A stretch of DNA of 20,181 nt from Gammaproteobacteria bacterium (GTDB lineage: Bacteria; Pseudomonadota; Gammaproteobacteria; SZUA-229), in contig DROB01000463.1 of NCBI GenBank assembly GCA_011321985.1, forward strand, positions 1 through 20,181. Direction: 5' to 3'. Shown piece after piece: positions 13,377-20,181 of the stretch. The notes beneath the pieces were generated by a model. The model saw only the letters and a program-made list of their open reading frames with translations. It made no database searches and had not been told where the DNA came from. The translations under genes and the position numbers were made by a program. Every line of letters starts with the position of its first letter. The first letter of the stretch is position 1.

Positions 13377-15568
13377 TGAATGAGGCTGACGTGAAAAATG
13401 AAACCGGATCAAAAGAGCCCGAGCTAGATGTCGAAGAGCGATTTTTAATCTCTGACCTCTGCGACCTGATCTCGCAATACATGGATCAGGAGCAGGTAAA
13501 AGAGGTGTACAATGCCTACCTGTTCGGCGCACAGGCACATGAGGGTCAGCATCGCGTTTCAGGTGAGCCCTATATCTATCACCCTATTGCTGTCGCGCGC
13601 ATATTGGCGCAGATGCATATGGATGTAAAAAGCATCGTTGCCTCCATCCTGCACGATGTCCTCGAAGACACCCCTGCAACCCGAAAATTAATCGAGCGCG
13701 AGTTCGGTAAAGATGTTGCTCATCTGGTGGATGGTGTGAGTAAGCTTACCCACATAAAATTCAAGAACAAGATAGAACAACAGGCTGAAAACATACAAAA
13801 AGTTCTGCTGGCGATGGCGAAAGATATTCGCGTCATCATGATCAAACTGGCTGACCGTCTGCATAATATGCGTACTCTGGGAGCTCTAAAACCAGAGAAA
13901 CGTCGGCGTATCGCACAGGAAACGCTGGATATCTATATCCCTATCGCTAACCGCCTGGGTATTTTTACCATCCGGCATGAGTTAGAAAACCTGGTCTTTA
14001 AAGCCATGCACCCGATACGCTATCGTGTACTCGAACACGCGGTCAATAAGGCGAGTGGTCATCGTAAAGAACTGATCGACAAGATCAATCAGGCACTGGG
14101 CTCGCGACTGGTCGAAATGTCTATCGACGCAAAAATTGTCTCGCGTAAAAAGCACCTGTTCAGTGTGTATAACAAGATGCGTGATAAACGATTGCCCTTC
14201 AGCAAGATCCTGGACGTTTATGCACTGCGTGTATTGACCGACTCTGTTGACGACAGCTATCGGGTGCTGGGTATCGTGCACAATTTATTCAAACCGATAC
14301 CCGGGCGTTTTAAAGATTACATCGCGATCCCCAAGAGTAACGGATATCAGTCACTGCATACCGCCCTGTACGGTCCGCATGGTATCCCTATGGAAGTGCA
14401 GATACGGACAGACGAGATGGACAAGTTTGCTGAAAGTGGCATCGCCGCGCACTGGTTATATAAATCACCCGATGAAAAAGGTGCGGTCGCCGCCCACGCC
14501 AGAGCACGTGACTGGTTGACGGGAATCCTGGAGATGCAGCAATCGGCGGGTGATTCGCTGGAGTTTCTGGAGAACGTTAAAGTCGATCTGTTCCATGATG
14601 AGGTCTACGTGTACACACCCGATGGCGACATCATGAAGCTACCAAGAAATGCGACACCGGTCGATTTCGCTTATGCCGTGCATACCGATATCGGTAATCG
14701 TTGTGTTGCGGCAAAACTCGATCACAGTTTTGCCCCTCTGAATACACCGTTATACAGCGGGCAGACGGTAGAGATCGTGACCTCCCCGGGGTCAAGACCC
14801 AACGCAGCCTGGCTGAACTATGTGGTGACGGCGAAAGCGAGGAGTAATATCCGTAACTACCTGAAAAATATGCAGGCTGATGAAGCGATGTCACAGGGTC
14901 GTCGTCTGCTGGAGCGGTGCCTGAAACCGTTGGGTATGCGGCTGGATGATGTCAAACAAAAAAACCTTCAGAAGGTTTTAAAAGAATATGGTTTTGATGA
15001 TGTCAGTGGTCTGTTAGAAGATGTCGGCCTGGGTAATCGTCCGCCGAGTCTGGTGGTGAGGCGGCTGGTCCCTGAACGCGTATCGGATGGAGAGTCGGAA
15101 GAGACCAGGGAGATGCAGTCACAGGCCGCGCTCGCGATCAGTGGTACCGAAGGTCTGGTGGTATCGTATGGTCGTTGTTGTTATCCCATACCGGGCGATC
15201 AGATCGTGGCGAAGCTTAGTAAAGGACGAGGCATCGTCGTGCACCGTGAAGGCTGTAAAAATCTGGAAGCCAGCAATAAACGGAAAAAGTCGGATAATTA
15301 TATCGATGTACAATGGGCTGATGATGCGAGTGGTGAATTCAGCTGTGAGATAAAACTTGAGATAGAAAATAAATCAGGCTTACTGGCAAGGACAGCAACG
15401 GTTATCTCGGATTGTGGGGCCGATATCGAAAATGTTTACATGGAAGATAAAGACGGTTTTTCGATGAACCTCCTGTATCTGATAAAAGTGTCCGACAGAA
15501 AACATCTGGCAACATTGATGCGTCGCTTGCGTCGTATTACAACCGTGATGCGCATAGCGCGTATGTAA
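13376..15568 (+). CDS. spoT: Bifunctional (p)ppGpp synthetase/hydrolase SpoT
   Basis: The 730-residue protein has all RelA/SpoT domains. The HD hydrolase domain includes HEGQ (H55), ILHDVLEDTPA (H93-D94) and LADRLHNMRT (D160). The synthetase domain includes FKDYIAIPKSNGYQSLH (312-328) and EVQIRT (340-345); R311-FKD is the SpoT/Rel-type rather than the RelA-type sequence. Then come TGS (about 408-470), the helical/zinc-finger-like region and C-terminal ACT (about 655-730). Intact HD residues show hydrolase capacity; synthetase residues also look intact. Two starts are possible: ATG 13376, overlapping an upstream frame's stop, with a poor ribosome site, or GTG 13391, preceded by GAGG at five bases. 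ridA follows after 54 bp. Confidence 0.96.
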   Translation: MNEADVKNETGSKEPELDVEERFLISDLCDLISQYMDQEQVKEVYNAYLFGAQAHEGQHRVSGEPYIYHPIAVARILAQMHMDVKSIVASILHDVLEDTPATRKLIEREFGKDVAHLVDGVSKLTHIKFKNKIEQQAENIQKVLLAMAKDIRVIMIKLADRLHNMRTLGALKPEKRRRIAQETLDIYIPIANRLGIFTIRHELENLVFKAMHPIRYRVLEHAVNKASGHRKELIDKINQALGSRLVEMSIDAKIVSRKKHLFSVYNKMRDKRLPFSKILDVYALRVLTDSVDDSYRVLGIVHNLFKPIPGRFKDYIAIPKSNGYQSLHTALYGPHGIPMEVQIRTDEMDKFAESGIAAHWLYKSPDEKGAVAAHARARDWLTGILEMQQSAGDSLEFLENVKVDLFHDEVYVYTPDGDIMKLPRNATPVDFAYAVHTDIGNRCVAAKLDHSFAPLNTPLYSGQTVEIVTSPGSRPNAAWLNYVVTAKARSNIRNYLKNMQADEAMSQGRRLLERCLKPLGMRLDDVKQKNLQKVLKEYGFDDVSGLLEDVGLGNRPPSLVVRRLVPERVSDGESEETREMQSQAALAISGTEGLVVSYGRCCYPIPGDQIVAKLSKGRGIVVHREGCKNLEASNKRKKSDNYIDVQWADDASGEFSCEIKLEIENKSGLLARTATVISDCGADIENVYMEDKDGFSMNLLYLIKVSDRKHLATLMRRLRRITTVMRIARM

Positions 15569-15622
15569 CCGATTAACAAGACGTATTCATTTCGTGTGTC
15601 CCAGTAATAAAGAGAGAGAAAA

Positions 15623-16009
15623 ATGACAAAAGAGATCATATCGACAGACAAGGCCCCGCAGGCGATAGGTACTTATTCCCAGGCCGTCAAAACAGGAACA
15701 ACCGTTTATATGTCAGGGCAGATCGCTCTCGTACCCGAAACCATGGAGATGGTAGAAGGGGATATCAAAGATCAGATAAACCGTGTATTTCAGAATTTAC
15801 GGGCGGTTGCAGATGCAGCCGGAGGTGACCTGTCGGATATAGTGAAATTAAATATTTTTCTGACCGACCTGTCAAACTTCCCGCAGGTGAACGAAGTTAT
15901 GGCTGAATATTTTCAGCAACCGTATCCGGCACGAGCTGCGGTCGGTGTGCGTGCCCTACCCAAAGATGCCGGTGTCGAAATGGATGCAGTTCTGGAGCTC
16001 GATGCCTAG
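15623..16009 (+). CDS. ridA: RidA family enamine/imine deaminase
   Basis: The 128-residue protein has the RidA pattern: IGTYSQAV (15-22), VYMSGQIAL (28-36), and YPARAAVGVRALPKDAGVEMDAV with R104, equivalent to catalytic R105 of E. coli RidA. RidA trimers hydrolyse 2-aminoacrylate and related imines released by pyridoxal-phosphate enzymes, protecting those enzymes. GAGAGAG lies before the ATG. It sits between spoT and recG, a position seen in other Gammaproteobacteria including Pseudomonas; the neighbourhood does not by itself prove a link with (p)ppGpp. Expression is probably from the spoT transcript, as no terminator is seen between them. Confidence 0.95.
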   Translation: MTKEIISTDKAPQAIGTYSQAVKTGTTVYMSGQIALVPETMEMVEGDIKDQINRVFQNLRAVADAAGGDLSDIVKLNIFLTDLSNFPQVNEVMAEYFQQPYPARAAVGVRALPKDAGVEMDAVLELDA

Positions 16010-16044
16010 ATTCCGGTCTCCCCCGCATGTGATGGGGTAGGGGC

Positions 16045-18180
16045 ATGGCGACGAGGTCTGTATCGATGGAGGATGATAAAGCTGAAAATTTTGAGTATCA
16101 GTCGGTACAGGTCCTGCATGGTGTTGGTCCTGCCGTTGCCGAAAAACTGAAGCGACTCGAGATATATACTATACAGGACGTATTGTTTCATCTGCCGATG
16201 CGATATGAGGACAGGACCAGGTTGACTGCACTGGGTTCTCTGCAGATGGGCCAGCAGGCACTGGTCGAAGGGGTGATAGACCACTGTGAGATAAAGTTCG
16301 GGGGTCGTGGGCGGCGAAGCCTGCTGTGTTATCTGTCTGATAATACGGGAGCCATCGTGTTGCGCTTTTTTCATTTCAATAAAGCACAACAGAATAATCT
16401 GGCAGCAGGAAAACGATTACGTTGTTTTGGTGAAGCGAGGAGAGGTGCGACACGACTGGAGTTTGTCCATCCCGAGTATCAGATCATCCAGTCAGAAAAT
16501 TCTGTCATAGAAAAATCACTTACTCCGGTCTATCCGAAGACAGAAGGTGTGCATCAGACCTTGCTTAAAAAAATATCGGAGCAGGTATTAGCCAAAATCA
16601 ACCAGGGCTTTTTGATCGACTGGTTGCCAGAGCCGACGCTACGACAGCATCAGTTTCCGGATCTGGTCGATGCGTTATCTCATGTGCATCGACCGGATAA
16701 AGAAGCTAACGTGTTTGCTCTAAATGAATGTAAAACGAGAGAGCAGCAACGTCTCATATTCGAAGAGCTGGTTGCGCATCAGCTGAGTTTCCTGCAGGCA
16801 CGCCGGGAGATTAAAAAAATAACGGCGATATCCCTGTCTGTTTCAAAAGCAGACTATGCCTCATTCAAGCGTTGTCTGTCTTTTGAGCTGACCCGGGCGC
16901 AGGAGAGAGTCATCGCAGAAATTTTTTCTGATATCGATAAAGGCCATCCGATGCTACGACTGGTGCAGGGTGATGTTGGATCTGGGAAGACGGTTATTGC
17001 CGCGGCGGCAGCGATGGCGGTGATCAATTCCGGACATCAGCTTGCGATAATGGCTCCGACCGAAATCCTGGCTGACCAGCATTTTGTTAACTTTGAGCAA
17101 TGGTTTTCCGGAGATGTCTGCCTGTTATTGACGGGTAAGGACAAAGGGAAAAGTCGTCAACAGAAACTGGAAAGAATACTCTCTGGTGAAGCCCAGGTCA
17201 TCATAGGGACGCATGCATTATTTCAGGAGGATGTGGCGTTTAACCAACTGGTCCTGCTGGTGGTGGATGAACAGCATCGTTTCGGTGTGCACCAGCGGTT
17301 GGCTCTCCGTGAAAAGAGTAACTTTGGTGGTAATGCCAGAACCAGGAAAAAAAATATCGCCCCGCATCAACTGATAATGACCGCGACACCCATCCCCCGG
17401 AGTCTGGCGATGACGGCCTATGCTGATCTGGATTATTCGGTCATCGATGAGTTGCCCAAAGGACGAAAACCGGTGAACACCGTCGTAGTTTCGACTGCAC
17501 GCAGGGATGAAGTGATCCAGCGTATCGAAAAAGCGTGTGAGCAGGGGGAGCAGGCCTACTGGGTGTGTACCCTGGTCGAAGAATCTGAAGTGCTGCAGTG
17601 CCAGGCGGCTGAAGTGGCAGCACAGCAGTTAAGCTCGGAGTTGAAGAAAGTGCGCGTAGGCCTGGTTCATGGTCGTATGAAAGCGCAGGAAAAACAGCGG
17701 ATTATCACTCGGTTCAAAAACAGGGAAATCAATCTACTGGTTGCTACCACGGTTATCGAAGTCGGTGTCGATGTGCCCAACGCTTCACTGATGGTGATAG
17801 AGAATGCTGAGCGCCTGGGCCTGGCACAACTGCACCAGTTGAGAGGGCGTGTCGGGCGCGGTGGTAAACAGAGTGCCTGCGTACTGATGTACCAGCCACC
17901 TCTCTCCGAACAGGGCAAGCAGCGTCTGGGCATACTGAGGGAGACCAATGATGGTTTTAAGGTCTCTGAAAAAGATCTACAGCTACGTGGCCCCGGCGAG
18001 GTACTGGGAACCCGACAGACCGGTCTGATGCAGATGCGTATCGCCGACATCGTGCGTGATGAACACTGGTTCGAAGCGGTAAAAGATACGGCAGAACACC
18101 TTATCGAGCGTCACCCGGATGCAGTAAAGCCACTGGTGCGTCGCTGGTTGGGCAAAGCCGATCGTTTTGTTAATGTTTGA
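16045..18180 (+). CDS. recG: ATP-dependent DNA helicase RecG
   Basis: The 711-residue protein has the RecG wedge/OB domain (about 20-160) and two helicase lobes: Walker A GDVGSGKT (309-316), DEQH (408-411), TATPIPR (446-452) and the QLRGRVGRGG arginine-finger motif (about 595-604). The C-terminal TRG-type region (GPGEVLGTRQTG) is present. RecG remodels stalled replication forks and branched DNA. Length is close to E. coli (693). ATG 16045 gives MATRSVS, but a second ATG eight codons later (16066) has GAGG nine bases before it and may be the real start. The 35 bp before the gene contain a small C-rich/G-rich stem (CCCC-CAT/ATG-GGGG) without a T-run. Confidence 0.96.
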   Translation: MATRSVSMEDDKAENFEYQSVQVLHGVGPAVAEKLKRLEIYTIQDVLFHLPMRYEDRTRLTALGSLQMGQQALVEGVIDHCEIKFGGRGRRSLLCYLSDNTGAIVLRFFHFNKAQQNNLAAGKRLRCFGEARRGATRLEFVHPEYQIIQSENSVIEKSLTPVYPKTEGVHQTLLKKISEQVLAKINQGFLIDWLPEPTLRQHQFPDLVDALSHVHRPDKEANVFALNECKTREQQRLIFEELVAHQLSFLQARREIKKITAISLSVSKADYASFKRCLSFELTRAQERVIAEIFSDIDKGHPMLRLVQGDVGSGKTVIAAAAAMAVINSGHQLAIMAPTEILADQHFVNFEQWFSGDVCLLLTGKDKGKSRQQKLERILSGEAQVIIGTHALFQEDVAFNQLVLLVVDEQHRFGVHQRLALREKSNFGGNARTRKKNIAPHQLIMTATPIPRSLAMTAYADLDYSVIDELPKGRKPVNTVVVSTARRDEVIQRIEKACEQGEQAYWVCTLVEESEVLQCQAAEVAAQQLSSELKKVRVGLVHGRMKAQEKQRIITRFKNREINLLVATTVIEVGVDVPNASLMVIENAERLGLAQLHQLRGRVGRGGKQSACVLMYQPPLSEQGKQRLGILRETNDGFKVSEKDLQLRGPGEVLGTRQTGLMQMRIADIVRDEHWFEAVKDTAEHLIERHPDAVKPLVRRWLGKADRFVNV

Positions 18181-18228
18181 GGCAGCCCTGAACTTGATGT
18201 GTCTGAGCTGAGAGATTTATAAAATATT

Positions 18229-18942
18229 ATGACTCCTGAACGTTTGTCCATAATAAAATCCAGTCTGGATAGAAGGCAGACCGACCTTACTGTGGTGATG
18301 GAGAACGTGCGCAAGCCACACAACCTTGCAGCCGTTGCGCGCACCCTGGAAGCCGTCGGTGGACTTGAGATTCATGCCATCACCAGACTTACTTCGATCC
18401 GTCTTACGCAGATGTCAGCAGGTGGTACTAAAAAATGGATAAAGGTGAGCAAGCATCCTACTACCGAGCAGGGGCTTGGGTATCTAAAACAGAAAGGTTT
18501 TCAGATTATCGCGACCAGCCTGTGTGAAAATTCAAAAGATTATCGTGAGGTCGATTACACTCGACCGACAGCCATACTGGTTGGAGAAGAACTTGAAGGT
18601 ATCAGTGAACAGGCAATGCAGATAGCAGATGAGAGTATCAGTATCCCTATGGCAGGTATGGTGCAGTCCCTGAATGTATCGGTCGCATCGGCACTGGTTC
18701 TCTACGAAGCCTATCGTCAGCGGATGGCGGCAGGATCATACGACAGTTGCTCACTTGATAAGGAAACTTATATGACTCTGCTCTTTGAAGCCTGCCACCC
18801 AAAAATTGCAAACTGCTGTCAGCAGAAAAGAATTCCTTATCCTGCTATCGATGAAGATGCGCAGATACTGGAACCGTTACCCGGTAGTCGCGCGAAGTCG
18901 GATGACAGCTTTGCTGAATGGTGTATGAAAAATACGATATAA
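18229..18942 (+). CDS. trmH: tRNA (guanosine-18-2'-O)-methyltransferase TrmH
   Basis: The 237-residue SPOUT methyltransferase aligns by eye with E. coli TrmH: RRQTDLTVVMENVRKPHNLAAVARTLEAVG near the N terminus (catalytic-loop Arg and Asn), DYTRPTAILVGEELEGIS (motif 2), and SIPMAGMVQSLNVSVASALVLYEA (motif 3), which form the trefoil-knot SAM site. It methylates the ribose of G18 in the D-loop of tRNA. It follows recG by 48 bp, whereas in E. coli trmH lies between spoT and recG; here ridA takes that place. No good ribosome site is visible (GAGAG is 14 bases away). The extra C-terminal part resembles the E. coli extension in position, not in sequence. Confidence 0.94.
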   Translation: MTPERLSIIKSSLDRRQTDLTVVMENVRKPHNLAAVARTLEAVGGLEIHAITRLTSIRLTQMSAGGTKKWIKVSKHPTTEQGLGYLKQKGFQIIATSLCENSKDYREVDYTRPTAILVGEELEGISEQAMQIADESISIPMAGMVQSLNVSVASALVLYEAYRQRMAAGSYDSCSLDKETYMTLLFEACHPKIANCCQQKRIPYPAIDEDAQILEPLPGSRAKSDDSFAEWCMKNTI

Positions 18943-18983
18943 GAGTTAGAGGGATATATGGTTGCTGTTATGGTGTGTGCTGT

Positions 18984-19010
18984 GGAAACACTGAATTAAT
19001 CAGAGTTTCC
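18984..19010. terminator. Hairpin between convergent trmH and TetR genes
   Basis: GGAAAC (18984-18989) pairs with GTTTCC (19005-19010) and CTGA (18991-18994) with TCAG (19000-19003), with one A-A mismatch and an ATTAA loop. It lies between the trmH stop and the TetR-family stop. Only TTATAG follows on the + strand, so termination may be weak. Confidence 0.45.
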
Positions 19011-19595
19011 TTATAGATTAAACGCAAGCAGGAAATCATTGGTCTGATTTTTTAGTTGTGTCACATCCACATAAGTATTGGATATTCGAAATAATCCCTG
19101 TATATAAGTTACCAGAATAAAAGCCAGTTGTTTGGCGGGCAGGAGGGTTGAGGTGTGCTTGAGATCAATAGAAAGTTGCACCCTGTCGGTCATGAACTGT
19201 ACGAATTTCCTGAAATCGTCGTACAGGAAGGCCTTTAATTCCTTTTCACATAACACTTCATTAACCATACTGTTCACGATCAAGCATCCGTCAGGCTCAT
19301 CCCTGGATTCAAGTGTTTTGAAAATATCAGAAAATAAAGCGCGAATTCCAGTAGAAAAATCATCATGGCTGATGAGTGCTTGCTGCCGATTATGTGTGAT
19401 TTCCTGATTGTAGTGTTCGAGTGACCTTAGAAAAATTGTTTTTTTATCTTTAAAGCAATGGTAGAAAGAGCCGTTCAGCATATCCATCTCGGCCAATAGT
19501 TGTTTCAAAGAAGTGTTGGCATACCCCTGTCTCCAGAACAGACGCATGGCTAGTCCTAACGCAACAGACTCATCAAAAGTTTTAGTTCTACCCAT
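19011..19595 (-). CDS. TetR/AcrR-family transcriptional regulator
   Basis: The 194-residue protein has a TetR helix-turn-helix in its first 55 residues (FWRQGYANTSLKQLLAEMDMLNGSFYHCFKDKKTIF) and a ligand domain containing DGCLIVN, common in a branch that often controls reductases and small-molecule detoxification genes. The ligand cannot be inferred. ATG 19595 is MGRTKTFDES, a typical start. It is divergent from a DUF1330 gene; a perfect palindrome at 19637-19656 covers the -35 of both promoters, so it likely represses itself and the neighbour. A TATAAT -10 (19632-19627) with TTGAGT (19654-19649) at 16 bases fits its own promoter. Confidence 0.9.
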   Translation of the reverse strand: MGRTKTFDESVALGLAMRLFWRQGYANTSLKQLLAEMDMLNGSFYHCFKDKKTIFLRSLEHYNQEITHNRQQALISHDDFSTGIRALFSDIFKTLESRDEPDGCLIVNSMVNEVLCEKELKAFLYDDFRKFVQFMTDRVQLSIDLKHTSTLLPAKQLAFILVTYIQGLFRISNTYVDVTQLKNQTNDFLLAFNL

Positions 19596-19626
19596 TTTAA
19601 ATTCTCGAATTCAGCCTCTTTCGGCC

Positions 19627-19654
19627 ATTATACAATATTTGAGGGTTGACTCAA
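19627..19654 (-). promoter_or_regulatory. Sigma-70 promoter of the TetR-family gene
   Basis: On the minus strand TTGAGT (19654-19649), a 16-base spacer and a perfect TATAAT (19632-19627) precede the ATG at 19595 by about 31 bases. The -35 lies inside the palindrome at 19637-19656. Confidence 0.65.
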
Positions 19655-19656
19655 AT
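19637..19656. promoter_or_regulatory. Palindromic operator shared by the TetR and DUF1330 genes
   Basis: ATTTGAG (19637-19643) and CTCAAAT (19650-19656) are perfect inverted arms around GGTTGA. The size and symmetry suit a TetR dimer. The right-going -35 (TTGACT 19646-19651) and left-going -35 (TTGAGT 19654-19649) both lie within it. A smaller palindrome, TTACTTGAGTAA (19680-19691), sits near the right-going start and shares the TTGAG core. Confidence 0.7.
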
Positions 19657-19674
19657 AAAGCCAGCAAGTACACT
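19646..19674 (+). promoter_or_regulatory. Sigma-70 promoter of the DUF1330 gene
   Basis: TTGACT (19646-19651), a 17-base spacer and TACACT (19669-19674) form a promoter with a five-of-six -35 and a four-of-six -10. Transcription would start near 19681. Its -35 overlaps the palindrome, consistent with repression. Confidence 0.65.
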
Positions 19675-19718
19675 CTCTCTTACTTGAGTAATTAATCAAC
19701 TATATACAGGAGAGGATA

Positions 19719-20009
19719 ATGTCAGAGTGCGCAGTCATCGTTAGCGGGAAAATAAATAATCAACAGAAAGTAGATGCATACAAAAAAGTCGCCGGGCCTG
19801 TTATGGCAAAGTATGGTGCGACGATGCCGCCCCAGGCATACAAGGTAAGTGATCTGGTAGCGGGGCATGCCGCACCCTCTTTTATGCTAAAGATTGAATT
19901 TCCGGATAGAGAAAAGGCAGTGGCAGCTTTTGATGATCCTGATTACATCGCGGTAATAAATGAACGCGATGAAGGATTTGGTGATTTAAGTATCTTTGTG
20001 ATCGAGTAA
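19719..20009 (+). CDS. DUF1330 family protein
   Basis: The 96-residue protein has the DUF1330 pattern: an opening beta strand CAVIVSGKI, YKKVAGPVMAKYGA (helix), MLKIEFPDREKAVAAFDDPDYIAVINERDE, and a closing strand DLSIFVIE. The family folds as a dimeric alpha-beta barrel like small monooxygenases and stress proteins, but no member of this type has a settled reaction that I can assign here. No signal peptide is present. AGGAGAGG lies just before the ATG, a strong ribosome site. The gene is divergent from a TetR-family regulator and very probably controlled by it. After the stop, 20029-20086 has a distant CAGTGAT/ATCACTG inverted repeat followed by six T, a weak terminator candidate. Confidence 0.88.
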   Translation: MSECAVIVSGKINNQQKVDAYKKVAGPVMAKYGATMPPQAYKVSDLVAGHAAPSFMLKIEFPDREKAVAAFDDPDYIAVINERDEGFGDLSIFVIE

Positions 20010-20181
20010 ATCCCGGAACACGATCGGGCAGTGATGGATGAGGCGTTTCTTTGTAAATAATTATCAACTATCACTGTCTCTTTTTTGTTCGCTACCAATA
20101 TAAAAAATAATTTATACTCAGTATTATGCTTATAATGTTGTCTCAGAAATAGTTTGCAATGCTATTCCAGGTATCCTGTGC

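Noticed and set aside
13982..14281. 99-codon frame on - inside spoT
   Set aside because: Antisense shadow of conserved SpoT synthetase-domain codons.
16019..16040. CCCC-CAT/ATG-GGGG stem as a ridA terminator
   Set aside because: Short stem with a bulge and no T-run on either strand.
16006..16389. 127-codon frame on - across the ridA/recG junction
   Set aside because: It is antisense to recG, with a C-terminal PTPSHAGETG-like tail that arises from the C-rich intergenic stem, a common false frame.
20100..20150. TATAAT-like sequence near the window end as a promoter
   Set aside because: The area is uniformly AT-rich, no spaced -35 is convincing, and no downstream gene is visible.

Overview
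The window reads as ordinary gammaproteobacterial chromosome. The conserved blocks rplU-rpmA-obgE-proB (with ispB divergent) and gmk-rpoZ-spoT-ridA-recG-trmH, an E. coli-numbered OxyR (C199/C208) and a PEP-CTERM-type surface protein tail all point to Gammaproteobacteria. A persulfide dioxygenase/rhodanese pair suggests sulfide or sulfane-sulfur exposure. Nothing allows a genus-level call. I see no tRNA, rRNA, insertion sequence, prophage or CRISPR array.

Layout. 2-190 (+) is the tail of an exosortase-sorted protein with a terminator. 377-2750 (-) holds hemW, preceded on its own strand by a sulfur operon: a 31-residue membrane peptide, a single-domain rhodanese and an ETHE1-like persulfide dioxygenase. 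2921-6671 (-) is an oxidative-stress cluster in transcription order xthA, ampG-like permease, oxyR and a Prx6-type peroxiredoxin; the peroxiredoxin has its own promoter with an OxyR-like box overlapping the oxyR stop codon. pyrE (+) diverges from xthA and meets proB (-) across a gap holding a 25-bp hairpin. 7557-10693 (-) is rplU-rpmA, terminator, REP-like repeat cluster, obgE-proB. ispB (+) diverges from rplU. 12073-18942 (+) is gmk-rpoZ-spoT-ridA-recG-trmH. 19011-20009 is a TetR-family regulator divergent from a DUF1330 gene, with one palindrome covering the -35 regions of both promoters.

How the genes fit together. The sulfur operon should move sulfane sulfur from a carrier (rhodanese) and oxidise glutathione persulfide to sulfite (dioxygenase). 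The neighbouring OxyR/peroxiredoxin/exonuclease III set handles peroxide and oxidised DNA. The gmk-rpoZ-spoT block links GMP phosphorylation, RNA polymerase assembly and (p)ppGpp turnover; obgE and spoT are both tied to the stringent response.

Most of what is unusual is non-coding or very short: the 31-residue peptide, terminator-like hairpins immediately ahead of hemW and spoT (the latter with an upstream ORF whose stop overlaps the spoT ATG), a strand-specific pyrE 3' hairpin, the REP-like cluster, and the OxyR and TetR operators. I see no wholly new multi-gene system; the small peptide in the persulfide operon and the spoT leader come closest.
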